Below the pieces are notes generated by a model, which was not told the DNA's origin, made no database searches, and worked only from the letters and a program-made list of their open reading frames with translations. A stretch of DNA of 50,553 nt from Mycobacterium sp. 852013-50091_SCH5140682 (GTDB lineage Bacteria > Actinomycetota > Actinomycetes > Mycobacteriales > Mycobacteriaceae): contig NZ_LZTB01000016.1 in assembly GCF_001665685.1 (NCBI RefSeq), positions 1 to 50,553 on the forward strand, written 5' to 3'. Position numbers and translations under genes: made by a program. Shown piece by piece: positions 27,557 to 35,897 of the stretch (its first letter is position 1; each line of letters opens with the position of its first letter).

Positions 27557-29191
27557 TCAGTGCGGGCGATGGGCGACATGCGTGCGCGCATGGTCGATCG
27601 CGTCGTCCAGCGAATCGAGCAAGTGGTTCTCGTGTCGGAGCGACTCGAACACGCCGACGTTGGTGAGCAACTCGGCGTGTTCGGGCCGCACTCCCTTGAT
27701 GATCACCGTGACGCCGCGGGCTTCCAGTTCGGAGGCGATCTCCGCGAGCGTGTGCGCACCCGTGGCGTCGAGCATGCCCAGTTGCGACATCCGGATGATG
27801 ACGACGGATGTGTGCGGGTGTTCGCCGTCGACGATCGCCTGCGAAATGCGCTCGGCCGCACCGAAGAACATCGCTCCGTCGAGGCGCAGCAGCGCGATCT
27901 CGTCATCGCCGGGCAGGGCGGGCCCCGGCAGCTCTTCGCGAACCACGCTGCTGCGCCGCGCGATTGACCGCAACGCGAAGAACGCCGCCACCACGATCCC
28001 GATCTCGACGGCCTCGATCAGATCGAAACACACCGTCACGACGGCCGTCAGCACGAAGGTCAGGGCGTCGGATCGGGTGGAGCGCAGGATTTTTCGAACC
28101 GTGGCAGCCGAGATCATCCGGAACGATGTCACCATCAGCACCCCGGCCAAGGCGGCGAGCGGAATGGTCGACACCGGCCCGGTCGCGAGATAGACCACGC
28201 CGAGCAGCACCAGCGAGTGCACGATCGCCGCGACCCGAGTCCTGGCGCCGGAGCGCACGTTGACCGCCGTACGGGCGATCGCGCCCGTCGCGGGCATCCC
28301 GCCGAACACGCCGGAGGCCACCGACGCCAGCCCCTGGCCCACCAGCTCCCGGTCGGGGTCGTACGGCCCGGTCGGCGACATGGTCGCCGCGACCCGAGCC
28401 GAGAGCAGTGATTCGATGGCCGCCAGCGCGGCAATGGCCAGCGCGGCACCGAGCAGCGTGCGCATCGCCCCAAGGTCGGCGTGGGGCAGCATCGGGGCGG
28501 GCAGATGGGACGGCAGCTCGCCGATCGCCGCGACCGGGATGTGCAGCACGCCCACCAGCACCGTGGCGACGATCACCGCGGTCAGCGATTCGGGGATGGC
28601 GCGGTGCAACCGGGGGAGCGTGACCATCAGGAACGCTACGACGGCGACCACACCAAGGGTTCTCGCCGCTGCCGCCCAGTCGGCATGGACCACCACTGTG
28701 ATCGCGGCGGGCAGCGTGCGCTCACCGGCAGGAGGATGTTGCGCGAATGCCGCAGGGACCTGTTGCAGAAAGATGATCGTGGCGATGCCGAGGGTGAATC
28801 CCTCGATCACCGGCCAGGGGATGAAGGTCACGGCGCGGCCCAGTCCGGTGATGCCGGCTGCCAGCACCAACAGCCCCGCCACCATCGTGACCAAGGCGAT
28901 GCTGCCGAGTCCGTGTTGAGCGACGATCGGCGCGAGGACCACCGCCATCGCTCCCGTCGGCCCTGAGACCTGCACGTGCGAGCCGCCGAACACGGCCGCG
29001 ACCAGTCCCGCGACCACCGCCGTGATCAGCCCGGCCGCCGCGCCGACACCGGAGCTGATCCCGAACGCCAACGCCAGCGGCAGGGCGACGACACCGACCG
29101 TCACGCCGGCGAGGATGTCGCGACGCCACGAGCGCGGCAGCTCGGCGTAGTCGTCGCGGTGGGGCAGCAGCCGGCTGAAGCGAGGAGGCAC
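27557..29191 (-). CDS. SulP-family anion transporter with STAS domain
   Basis: About 544 residues. The N-terminal 400 hold ten or more membrane helices, including GVVALPLALAFGISSGVGAA and FGGSHVQVSGPTGAMAVVLAPIV, the SulP signature. The C-terminal STAS domain (about 430-535) has VVIIRMSQLGMLDATGAHTL, where SulP proteins usually show the regulatory Asp-Ala-Thr/Ser. It imports sulfate, bicarbonate or dicarboxylates; the ion is not readable. I placed the start at GTG 29191 because the family homology begins soon after; the frame extends to 29284 but would overlap the divergent PHP gene start. Confidence 0.85.
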   Translation of the reverse strand: MPPRFSRLLPHRDDYAELPRSWRRDILAGVTVGVVALPLALAFGISSGVGAAAGLITAVVAGLVAAVFGGSHVQVSGPTGAMAVVLAPIVAQHGLGSIALVTMVAGLLVLAAGITGLGRAVTFIPWPVIEGFTLGIATIIFLQQVPAAFAQHPPAGERTLPAAITVVVHADWAAAARTLGVVAVVAFLMVTLPRLHRAIPESLTAVIVATVLVGVLHIPVAAIGELPSHLPAPMLPHADLGAMRTLLGAALAIAALAAIESLLSARVAATMSPTGPYDPDRELVGQGLASVASGVFGGMPATGAIARTAVNVRSGARTRVAAIVHSLVLLGVVYLATGPVSTIPLAALAGVLMVTSFRMISAATVRKILRSTRSDALTFVLTAVVTVCFDLIEAVEIGIVVAAFFALRSIARRSSVVREELPGPALPGDDEIALLRLDGAMFFGAAERISQAIVDGEHPHTSVVIIRMSQLGMLDATGAHTLAEIASELEARGVTVIIKGVRPEHAELLTNVGVFESLRHENHLLDSLDDAIDHARTHVAHRPH

Positions 29192-29282
29192 GATACGACC
29201 TGGTGACTTGATGGATTGAAGAAAATCGCAATTGAGAATAGTCGGATGCCCCGACACGGTGCAAACGGGCACACTGGTGCCC

Positions 29283-30290
29283 ATGGATCCGGTGACCGCA
29301 CTACGCCAGATCGCGTACTACAAAGACCGGGCCCGGGAAGACCCGCGCCGGGTGATGGCCTACCGCAAGGCGGCCGACGTCGTCGAGGGGCTGAGCGACG
29401 AGCAGCGGCAACGCCTCGGCGCGGCCAACAGCTGGCAGTCGCTGCCGGGCGTCGGCCCGAAGACCGCGACCGTGATCGCCCAGGCGTGGGCCGGCCGCGA
29501 GCCCGAGGTGCTGGTCGAATTGCGTTCGACGGCAGCCGATCTCGGCGGCGGCGATATTCGTGCCGCCCTGCGCGGCGACCTGCACGTGCACTCCAACTGG
29601 TCGGACGGCTCCGCGCCCATCGAGGAGATGATGCTGGCCGCAAAGGAATTGGGCCACGAATACTGTGCGCTGACCGATCACTCACCGCGGCTGAAGGTCG
29701 CCAACGGTCTGTCGCCCGAGCGCCTGCGAAAACAGCTCGACGTGATCGACGAGCTCCGCGACACCGTCGCACCCATGCGGATCCTCACCGGCATCGAGGT
29801 CGACATCCTCGAAGACGGTTCGCTGGACCAGGAACCCGAGCTGCTGGAGCGGCTCGACGTGGTGGTGGCCAGCGTGCACTCCAAGCTTGCGATGGATGCC
29901 GCGGCGATGACCCGCCGGATGCTCAAGGCCGTATCGAATCCGCACACCGACGTGCTCGGACACTGCACCGGGCGCTTGGTCACCGGTGGCCGCGGTACCA
30001 GACCGGAGTCGAAGTTCGACGCCGAGAAAGTGTTCACCGCGTGCCGCGACCACGGCACGGCTGTCGAGATCAACTCCCGGCCCGAGCGCCGCGACCCGCC
30101 GACCCGGCTGCTCAAGCAAGCGCTGGAGATCGGTTGCCTGTTCAGCATCGACACCGATTCGCACGCCCCCGGCCAGCTCGAGTTCCTCGGCTACGGCGCC
30201 CAGCGGGCCCTGGACGCCGAGGTCCCGGTGGAGCGCATCGTCAACACCTGGCCCGCCGATGACCTGTTGGAATGGACCTCAGGACGCTGA
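29283..30290 (+). CDS. HhH-PHP protein, PolX-like without polymerase domain (Rv3856c-like)
   Basis: A 335-residue protein. Residues 1-70 resemble the DNA polymerase X 8-kDa/HhH region (SLPGVGPKTATVIAQAW); residues 95-335 are a PHP phosphoesterase with metal-binding motifs GDLHVHSNWSDG, ALTDHSPRLK, TGIEVDIL, VVASVHSKL and SIDTDSHAP. The PolX palm is absent. PHP domains hydrolyse phosphate esters and in PolX act as a DNA 3'-exonuclease or AP-site nuclease, so a repair or phosphatase role is plausible. ATG 29283 matches the family start. It corresponds to Rv3856c by synteny. It overlaps the convergent YiaA/B gene by 12 bases. Confidence 0.88.
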   Translation: MDPVTALRQIAYYKDRAREDPRRVMAYRKAADVVEGLSDEQRQRLGAANSWQSLPGVGPKTATVIAQAWAGREPEVLVELRSTAADLGGGDIRAALRGDLHVHSNWSDGSAPIEEMMLAAKELGHEYCALTDHSPRLKVANGLSPERLRKQLDVIDELRDTVAPMRILTGIEVDILEDGSLDQEPELLERLDVVVASVHSKLAMDAAAMTRRMLKAVSNPHTDVLGHCTGRLVTGGRGTRPESKFDAEKVFTACRDHGTAVEINSRPERRDPPTRLLKQALEIGCLFSIDTDSHAPGQLEFLGYGAQRALDAEVPVERIVNTWPADDLLEWTSGR

Positions 30291-30569
30291 GCTGAACGGA
30301 TTGTGTTCGGCGAGCAGCTTTTCCAGCCGCGCTTCGTCGAGCCGCACCCGGATGGTCGCGGCCTCCTGTTGGTCGCGCACCACCTTTGCCAGCGTGAAGG
30401 CGCTCGTCACGAGAAAGAGCACCGACATCGCCAGGAACAGCCGCTGCCAGGTATCCAATGGCAGGAAATAGATTCCGCCGAGCACGCCGAGGAAACTGAT
30501 GCCGAAGGCAATCGCGGCCTGGATGAAGAAGGCGGCCGTGATCTTCGACAAGTCGTTGATTGCGTTCAT
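30279..30569 (-). CDS. YiaA/YiaB-like small inner-membrane protein
   Basis: A 96-residue protein with two hydrophobic helices (AAFFIQAAIAFGISFLGVLG and LFLAMSVLFLVTSAFTLAKV) separated by YFLPLDTWQR, the YiaA/B two-helix pattern. A charged C-terminal helix (VRLDEARLEKLLAEHNPF) faces the cytoplasm. The function of the family is unknown. ATG 30569 gives the normal N-terminus, MNAINDLSKITAAF. It is divergent from the membrane protein at 30641 and convergent with the PHP gene. Confidence 0.8.
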   Translation of the reverse strand: MNAINDLSKITAAFFIQAAIAFGISFLGVLGGIYFLPLDTWQRLFLAMSVLFLVTSAFTLAKVVRDQQEAATIRVRLDEARLEKLLAEHNPFSSAS

Positions 30570-30640
30570 GATTCGCAGCCTGCCGCAGCATGCGCGGTGC
30601 GCGGATCCGTGAGACTACTCAGGTTTCGTACACTCACCGC

Positions 30641-31066
30641 GTGGAGCTGGGTATCGACACCGTCATCACCCTGTTGGCAGCCGGTCTGATCTTCCTGCTG
30701 GCGCTCATTCTCGGGGTGTGGAAGTACCAGCAGATGGCCACGAGTGAAAACCATCTCGCCCATCCCTACGTCGACATCGCCCACCGCGCGGCACTGTTGT
30801 ACTCGTTCGCGACACTGCTGGTGGCGGTGTTCGTCGAACTCAGCGCCTGGCCGACGTGGCTGAACCTGACCGCCGCGATGGTGCTGGTGTTCTTCTTCGT
30901 CGTCGCCATCGGCAGCTACATCGGCCACGGTGCGCGACGCGACACCACCAACCAGTTCGAGCGGTCCACCACCGGGTTGCACGCGGGCATGGTGGCGCTG
31001 ATCGTCGGCGAGATCGGCGGGTTTGCGGTGCTGCTGTCGGGTTTCGTTGCCGCGCAGCTCTTTTAA
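30641..31066 (+). CDS. Four-helix membrane protein of unknown function
   Basis: A 141-residue integral membrane protein with about four hydrophobic segments: VITLLAAGLIFLLALILGVW, AALLYSFATLLVAVFVEL, LTAAMVLVFFFVVAIGSYIG and MVALIVGEIGGFAVLLSGFV. Conserved-looking polar residues include HPYVDIAHRA and HGARRDTTNQF. GTG 30641 has TACACT (30629-30634) six bases upstream and no ribosome-binding site, indicating a leaderless start. The TAA stop shares TTAA (31063-31066) with the convergent dinB3 stop. I cannot assign a function. Confidence 0.8.
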   Translation: MELGIDTVITLLAAGLIFLLALILGVWKYQQMATSENHLAHPYVDIAHRAALLYSFATLLVAVFVELSAWPTWLNLTAAMVLVFFFVVAIGSYIGHGARRDTTNQFERSTTGLHAGMVALIVGEIGGFAVLLSGFVAAQLF

Positions 31067-32298
31067 TCGGGCAGCATAGGCATCTCCCACCCGGGATCGC
31101 GCCCGACCAGCACGCCGCGGGTCAGCAGTGCGGTACCGAAACGTTCCCGTATCTGGTCGACGGCCGAATCGACAGCACTCAGATCCGGCGCGCTGTCGAA
31201 CGGCAGCTCCAACTGCTGGCTGCCGTCGCGGTCGATGTTGGACACCGCGAACCCGATCAGCGTCAGGCCCCGCTGTGCGATCAGCGGCGCTGCGCCGTCG
31301 ACCAATGCGCGTGCCGCACAGAGGACTTCCTCGGTGGACGCGGTCGCCCGCGGCAAGGTGTGCGACCGGGTGGCGCGACCGAAGTCGTCGAACCGCAACC
31401 GCAATACCACCGTGCGGCCCGTGCGTCCGGACGCGCGCATCCGCCGGGTGATGCGGTCGACGAGGTTGATCACCACGGCGTCGATCTCGGCTGCCGACAT
31501 GGTGTTGCCGCGGCGACCCAGCGCGCGCTGGGCCCCGACTGAATGCCGGTGCACCCCGGTGGTGACGCGGCGCCGATCGATGTTGCGGGACAACGCGAAC
31601 AGTTGCCGACCCATGGCCCCGCCCACCATCGCCGAGAGCGCGGACTCGGGCAGCTCGGCGACGTCGGCCACCGTCTCGATGCCGTGCGCGCGCAGCTTCT
31701 CGGCGGTTTTGGCTCCGACCCCCCACAGCCGCCGTACGGGGAGCGGGTGCAGGAACGCCAGTTCGCGGTCAGGCGGGACCAGCAGCAGCCCGTCGGGCTT
31801 GCCTTCCTGGCTGGCCACCTTGGCCAGAAACTTGGTGCGGGCGATGCCGACGGTGATCGGCAGGCCGACCCGGTCGCGCACCTGTTCGCGCAGCCGCCCG
31901 GCGATCTGCACCGGCGTGCCCGACACTCGGCCCAGGCCGGACACATCGAGAAATGCCTCGTCCACGGACAGCGGCTCGACGATGGGCGTGGTGTCCCGGA
32001 AGACCTCGAAGACATCTCTGCTGGCCTGCGTGTACGCCGCCATCCGCGGTGGCACGACGATGGCCCGCGGGCACAGCGCACGGGCTTGATGACCACCCAT
32101 CGCCGTCCGCACGCCGAAGGCCTTGGCCTCATAGCTGGCCGCCAACACGACCCCTCCGCCGACGATCACGGGCTTGCCGCGCAGCGCGGGGTCGTCACGT
32201 TGCTCCACCGACGCGTAGAACGAGTCGAGGTCGGCGTGCAGAATGGCCGCCTGCGGAGCAGGCGATACAGCAGCAGCGTGGCCATCGGACACGAACAT
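31063..32298 (-). CDS. dinB3: Y-family DNA polymerase IV, DinB3-type
   Basis: A 411-residue translesion polymerase. The palm carries the metal ligands in HADLDSFYASVEQ and SVDEAFLDVSGLG; YEAKAFGVRTAM is the fingers motif and WGVGAKTAEKLRAHGI the thumb HhH; a little-finger domain follows. I recall M. smegmatis dinB3 (MSMEG_6443) lying close to ethR, which fits. Start: ATG 32298 or GTG 32292; both sit inside a LexA-type box, and no downstream in-frame start precedes the catalytic domain. It is 26 bases downstream of ethR on the same strand. A C-terminal clamp-binding motif may be QLELPFDSA (QLELPF), near residue 375. Confidence 0.9.
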   Translation of the reverse strand: MFVSDGHAAAVSPAPQAAILHADLDSFYASVEQRDDPALRGKPVIVGGGVVLAASYEAKAFGVRTAMGGHQARALCPRAIVVPPRMAAYTQASRDVFEVFRDTTPIVEPLSVDEAFLDVSGLGRVSGTPVQIAGRLREQVRDRVGLPITVGIARTKFLAKVASQEGKPDGLLLVPPDRELAFLHPLPVRRLWGVGAKTAEKLRAHGIETVADVAELPESALSAMVGGAMGRQLFALSRNIDRRRVTTGVHRHSVGAQRALGRRGNTMSAAEIDAVVINLVDRITRRMRASGRTGRTVVLRLRFDDFGRATRSHTLPRATASTEEVLCAARALVDGAAPLIAQRGLTLIGFAVSNIDRDGSQQLELPFDSAPDLSAVDSAVDQIRERFGTALLTRGVLVGRDPGWEMPMLPD

Positions 32299-32305
32299 AT
32301 GTTCG
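32292..32305. promoter_or_regulatory. LexA (SOS) box at the start of dinB3
   Basis: CGAACATATGTTCG is a perfect 14-bp palindrome matching the mycobacterial LexA core CGAAC-N4-GTTCG. It covers the dinB3 ATG (32298-32296) and lies 20 bases below the ethR stop. Binding would block dinB3 transcription or read-through from ethR. Only the match is seen; SOS control is inference. Confidence 0.75.
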
Positions 32306-32324
32306 CATGCGAGGGTGACAAGCT

Positions 32325-32963
32325 CTAGGCAGCGGTCCCGTAGATGCTGGTCAGCCAGATGTGGGCCAACGTGTCGACCACGCGGTCGTCGGCGATGCCC
32401 GGCGTTTCACCGGCCAGTGCCGCCATCATGGTGCGCTCGTTCATCAGGTTCAGCGACGTGGCGAGGTCCATCGCCGGAATGGTGTCCGGGGCGGCGCCAC
32501 GCTGGCGTTCGGCGCCGATCAGCGCGGCGGTCAGGTTGATCCACTTCTGCATCAACCCTGCCCAGAACTCGCGGAACTCGGGGATGGTGCCGACCGCCTC
32601 GACCCCGGCCTTCGCGGTGGCGGAGTGGGACCCGAACGAACTGAAGAAGATCTCGATGCCGCGGCGGATGGCCCGCTTCGGATCGGTGGGCATGTCTTCC
32701 AACGCGCCGTCGAAACCGGTGTCGGCGCGCTTGATCAGCGGATCGAGCAGCGACAGCAGGACGGCTTCCTTGGACGAGAAATAGAAGTAGAAGGTGGGCC
32801 GCGAGATGCCTGCGCCTTTGGCGAGATCGTCGACCGAGACGTCGGCGAACTTCTTGGTCTCCAGCAGTCGCGACGCCGTCGCCAGGATCGCCGCTTCACG
32901 GTCGTCACCCGACGGTCTCGTCGCGCGGCGGCCCCGTGGTGTGCGGGTCTGGGCAGTGGTCAC
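32325..32963 (-). CDS. ethR: TetR-family repressor EthR
   Basis: A 212-residue protein nearly collinear with M. tuberculosis EthR: PRGRRATRPSGDDREAAILA, then VDDLAKGAGISRPTFYFYFS (DNA recognition) and a ligand-binding domain ending ALAGETPGIADDRVVDTLAH and IWLTSIYG. EthR represses the divergent monooxygenase ethA. GTG 32963 has TAAACT (minus strand, 32976-32971) seven bases upstream and no Shine-Dalgarno sequence, so it is probably leaderless. It is divergent from ethA with 78 bases between starts, and upstream of dinB3 in the same direction. Confidence 0.96.
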   Translation of the reverse strand: MTTAQTRTPRGRRATRPSGDDREAAILATASRLLETKKFADVSVDDLAKGAGISRPTFYFYFSSKEAVLLSLLDPLIKRADTGFDGALEDMPTDPKRAIRRGIEIFFSSFGSHSATAKAGVEAVGTIPEFREFWAGLMQKWINLTAALIGAERQRGAAPDTIPAMDLATSLNLMNERTMMAALAGETPGIADDRVVDTLAHIWLTSIYGTAA

Positions 32964-33041
32964 GATCGGAAGTTTAACAGTGCGTCGAATTTTTCGACAG
33001 ACCGTTGACTGACTCAACACCCTGTTGATACCGTCGGTCCC
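32964..33041. promoter_or_regulatory. ethA/ethR divergent promoters and operator
   Basis: The 78-base gap holds two face-to-face leaderless promoters. For ethA: TTGACT (33005-33010), 18-bp spacer, TACCGT (33029-33034), then seven bases to ATG 33042. For ethR: TAAACT (32976-32971), then seven bases to GTG 32963. Between and over them lie GTCGAA-TTT-TTCGAC (32984-32998) and alternating GTTGA (33004), TCAAC (33014), GTTGA (33024) elements at exact 10-bp steps. M. tuberculosis EthR is known to bind a long operator cooperatively as several dimers; this phased array fits that mode. Confidence 0.8.
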
Positions 33042-34511
33042 ATGAACGAACACTTCGACGTCGTGATCGTCGGTGCCGGAATCTCCGGCATCAGCACGGC
33101 CTGGCACCTGCAGGACCGTTGCCCAGGTAAGAGCTACGTGATCCTGGAACGCCGCGAGAACATCGGCGGCACCTGGGACCTGTTCAAGTACCCCGGCATC
33201 CGCTCCGACTCCGACATGTTCACCCTCGGCTTCCGGTTCAAGCCGTGGGAGTCGGCGAAGTCGATCGCCGACGGCCAGTCGATCTGGAACTACATCAACG
33301 AGGCCGCCGTCGAGAACGGCATCGACAAGCACATCCGCACCGGCCATCGCGTGCTCTCGGTGGACTGGTCGGACGCCGAGAACCGCTGGACGGTCACCGT
33401 CGAGACCGGCGGCGAGACCAAAGAGATCACCGCATCCTTCCTGTCGGTGTGCAGCGGCTACTACAACTACGACGAGGGTTACTCGCCCGAGTTCCCCGGT
33501 GCCGCCGACTTCAAGGGCCAGATCATCCACCCGCAGCACTGGCCGGAGAACCTCGACTACGCCGGCAAGAACGTGGTCGTGATCGGTTCGGGCGCTACGG
33601 CTGTCACGCTGATCCCGTCGTTGGTCGACGGCGGTGTCGGCCACGTCACCATGCTGCAGCGCTCACCCACCTACATCGGCGCGCTGCCGCTGGTCGATCC
33701 CGTGGCCGAGAAGACCAACAAGTACCTGCCGAAGCACCTGGCTCACTTCGTCAACCGCTGGAAGCAGATCGGTTACAGCACCGGGCAGTACCAGCTCGCC
33801 CGCAAATTCCCGGCCGTGTTCAAGAAGGCACTGCGCCAGATGGCCGAGCGCCGGCTGCCCGAGGGCTTCGACTACGACAAGCACTTCAGCCCGCGCTACA
33901 ACCCGTGGGACGAGCGAGTCTGCTTGGCGCCCAACGGCGATCTGTTCAAGGCCATCCGCTCGGGCAAGGCGGGCGTCGTCACCGACACCATCGAGACCTT
34001 CACCGAGAACGGCATCAAGCTCACCTCCGGTGAGGAGCTGCAGGCCGACATCATCGTCACCGCAACGGGTTTGAACATGCAGCTGTTCGGCGGCGCGGTG
34101 GCCCACCGAAACGGCGAGCCGATCGACCTGCCCAAGTGCATGACCTACAAGGGCCTGATGCTCTCCGGCGTCCCGAACATGGCGATCACGTTCGGCTACA
34201 CCAACGCGTCCTGGACCCTCAAGGCCGACCTGGTGTCCGAATTCATCTGCCGCCTGCTGAACTACATGGACGCCAACGGCTTTGACCGCGTCGAGGCGCA
34301 GCACCCCGGCGACAGCATCGACGAACTGCCGTTCATGGACTTCACCCCCGGGTACTTCCGGCGGGCCATGGACAGCCTGCCCAAGTCGGGATCGCAGGCG
34401 CCGTGGAAGCTCAAGCAGAACTACTTCTTCGACATGCGGACCATCCGGTACGGCAAGGTCGACGAGCAGTCGCTGCACTTCACCAAGCACCGCGTGGCAG
34501 TGCCAGCCTAG
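33042..34511 (+). CDS. ethA: FAD-dependent Baeyer-Villiger monooxygenase EthA
   Basis: A 489-residue flavoprotein. The FAD GxGxxG is GAGISGISTAW (residues 11-21), the Baeyer-Villiger fingerprint FxGxxxHxxxW is FKGQIIHPQHW, and NADPH binds at GSGATAVTL. Extensive identity with M. tuberculosis EthA is visible (ERRENIGGTWDLFKYPGIRS, CSGYYNYDEGYSP). It oxygenates ketones and sulfur compounds using NADPH and O2, and in M. tuberculosis it activates the pro-drug ethionamide. It is transcribed divergently from its repressor and ends in a strong bidirectional hairpin facing rraA. Confidence 0.96.
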   Translation: MNEHFDVVIVGAGISGISTAWHLQDRCPGKSYVILERRENIGGTWDLFKYPGIRSDSDMFTLGFRFKPWESAKSIADGQSIWNYINEAAVENGIDKHIRTGHRVLSVDWSDAENRWTVTVETGGETKEITASFLSVCSGYYNYDEGYSPEFPGAADFKGQIIHPQHWPENLDYAGKNVVVIGSGATAVTLIPSLVDGGVGHVTMLQRSPTYIGALPLVDPVAEKTNKYLPKHLAHFVNRWKQIGYSTGQYQLARKFPAVFKKALRQMAERRLPEGFDYDKHFSPRYNPWDERVCLAPNGDLFKAIRSGKAGVVTDTIETFTENGIKLTSGEELQADIIVTATGLNMQLFGGAVAHRNGEPIDLPKCMTYKGLMLSGVPNMAITFGYTNASWTLKADLVSEFICRLLNYMDANGFDRVEAQHPGDSIDELPFMDFTPGYFRRAMDSLPKSGSQAPWKLKQNYFFDMRTIRYGKVDEQSLHFTKHRVAVPA

Positions 34512-34521
34512 TTTTTCCCGC

Positions 34522-34579
34522 CGAGCAGTCGCCAAGGTCCCCCGACACCGGCGTGTCGGGGGACCTTGGCGTCTGCTCG
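34522..34579. terminator. Bidirectional hairpin between ethA and rraA
   Basis: Two 27-base arms (34522-34548 and 34553-34579) pair with a single mismatch around the loop CGGC. The hairpin fills almost the whole gap between the convergent ethA and rraA stop codons. No clear U-tract follows on the ethA side, so it is an I-shaped or bidirectional terminator of the kind frequent in mycobacteria. Confidence 0.85.
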
Positions 34580-34581
34580 CG

Positions 34582-35061
34582 CTAGGAGGCGACGACCACG
34601 ATGCCGTCGTCGTCGGCGTAGGCGATCTCGCCCGGCACGAACGTCACACCGCCGAAGCTCACCTCGATGTCCCGTTCGCCCTCACCGGTCTTGGTGCCCT
34701 TGCGGGGGTTGGTGCCCAGCGCCTTGATCCCGACGTCGATGGTGCGCAGCGTCGCCGCGTCACGCACCGCGCCGTGCACGATCACCCCGGACCAGCCGTT
34801 GTCGTGGGCCAGCCCGGCGATGATGTCGCCGACGAGCGCGGTGTGCAGGGATCCCGCGCCGTCGACCACCAGCACCCCGCCCTCGCCGGGCGTGGACAGG
34901 ATCGACTTGAGCAGAGCGTTGTCCTGAAAACAGCGCACCGTGGTGATCCGGCCTGCGAACATCGTTCTGGCCCCGTAGTTCTGCAACTGCAGATCGCAGC
35001 TGCGGACGTCGGGGTAGATCTCGTCGACCAGATCGGCGGTGGCGCGGGGTTCGATACTCAC
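34582..35061 (-). CDS. rraA: RraA-like protein (HMG/CHA aldolase fold)
   Basis: A 159-residue protein of the RraA family: [51 protein letters not shown] and [20 protein letters not shown] are all family blocks. The GD and R-D residues of the related metal-dependent aldolases are present (VGDI, GAVRDA), so an aldolase or decarboxylase activity is possible; in E. coli RraA inhibits RNase E. GTG 35061 overlaps the upstream merR stop as GTGA, so translation is coupled. It corresponds to Rv3853, beside ethA as in M. tuberculosis. Confidence 0.93.
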   Translation of the reverse strand: MSIEPRATADLVDEIYPDVRSCDLQLQNYGARTMFAGRITTVRCFQDNALLKSILSTPGEGGVLVVDGAGSLHTALVGDIIAGLAHDNGWSGVIVHGAVRDAATLRTIDVGIKALGTNPRKGTKTGEGERDIEVSFGGVTFVPGEIAYADDDGIVVVAS

Positions 35062-35849
35062 TCCGCGATTATTTCAGGACCGCCCCGGCTCACACTTGCC
35101 ACGATGATGTCGTGCACGAACTGGGCCAGACCAGGCTCGGCATCGTCGTAGTACCGGGTGAAACGGTCATCGGCCAGGTACATCTCGGCCAGACACACGT
35201 GCATCTCGTCCCCCACGTCGTAGAACCGCGCGATCGACGCCCGGTGCCGCGCCGCCAGAGCATTGGCCTGCGCAGAGCCGGGAACGACGCAGGCGCGCTT
35301 GCCCGCGGCCAGGTCGGCCAGCAGCGCGTCGCCCTCGGCCTTGATGTCGATCCAGTCCTGCTTGCTCAGCTCGGCGGTGCGTCGCTGCGACTGCTTCCAC
35401 GCATCGGTGTCGCCCCAGCGTTCCTCGGCCTCGACGGCGTACTCGTCACCGAACTTGGTGGTGCCGAAGATCTCCACCTGCTCTTCGGCGGTCAACTGGA
35501 TCCCGCTGCGATGCGCGCTCATGAGTTCCTCCACTGCTTTGATCGTCTGCTCCAACTGTTCGGCCTGCTCGCACAGCAACGCGTGTTGGCGTCGCAGGTG
35601 CGCGAGCACATCGGCCTCGGCGTCGTCGAGCAGCACCCGGATGTCGTCGAGGGCCAAACCGGCCGCGCGGTACACCAGCACCATGTGCAGCCGCTCGATG
35701 TCGGCATCGAGATAACCGCGGTAACCGGCCGCGGTCCGCACGCTCGGCACCACCAGACCGATGTGGTCGTAGTGGTGCAGCGTCCGTACGGAAACCCCGG
35801 TGAGGGCGGCTACGGCGCCGACAGTCCTGGCGTCGGTGTTGGCGTCCAC
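35058..35849 (-). CDS. MerR-family regulator with TipAS antibiotic-recognition domain
   Basis: A 263-residue protein. The MerR winged helix is at residues 10-80 ([20 protein letters not shown], then [17 protein letters not shown]), a dimerisation helix spans about 80-125, and a TipAS-type ligand-binding domain lies at about 140-255 ([40 protein letters not shown]). TipAL proteins sense thiopeptide-like drugs and activate their own promoter. GTG 35849 has GATAGT seven bases upstream within a MerR-type promoter, so it is likely leaderless. It is overlapped by rraA downstream (4 bases) and therefore drives rraA as well. Confidence 0.92.
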   Translation of the reverse strand: MDANTDARTVGAVAALTGVSVRTLHHYDHIGLVVPSVRTAAGYRGYLDADIERLHMVLVYRAAGLALDDIRVLLDDAEADVLAHLRRQHALLCEQAEQLEQTIKAVEELMSAHRSGIQLTAEEQVEIFGTTKFGDEYAVEAEERWGDTDAWKQSQRRTAELSKQDWIDIKAEGDALLADLAAGKRACVVPGSAQANALAARHRASIARFYDVGDEMHVCLAEMYLADDRFTRYYDDAEPGLAQFVHDIIVASVSRGGPEIIAE

Positions 35850-35856
35850 GAACCCA

Positions 35857-35887
35857 ACTATCGACCCTGACGTCGGGGGAGGGTCAA
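35857..35887 (-). promoter_or_regulatory. Autoregulatory MerR-type promoter of the tipAL-like gene
   Basis: On the minus strand TTGACC (35887-35882) and GATAGT (35862-35857) are separated by 19 bp. The spacer region holds the dyad GACCCT-N11-AGGGTC (35863-35885). This is the architecture of MerR-activated promoters, where the protein untwists an over-long spacer. It starts transcription at the GTG 35849. Confidence 0.72.
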
Positions 35888-35897
35888 GGCAGAAAGC

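Noticed and set aside
29192..29284. N-terminal extension of the SulP transporter to 29284
   Set aside because: It would overlap the start of the divergent PHP gene, and the extra 31 residues do not resemble a SulP N-terminus.
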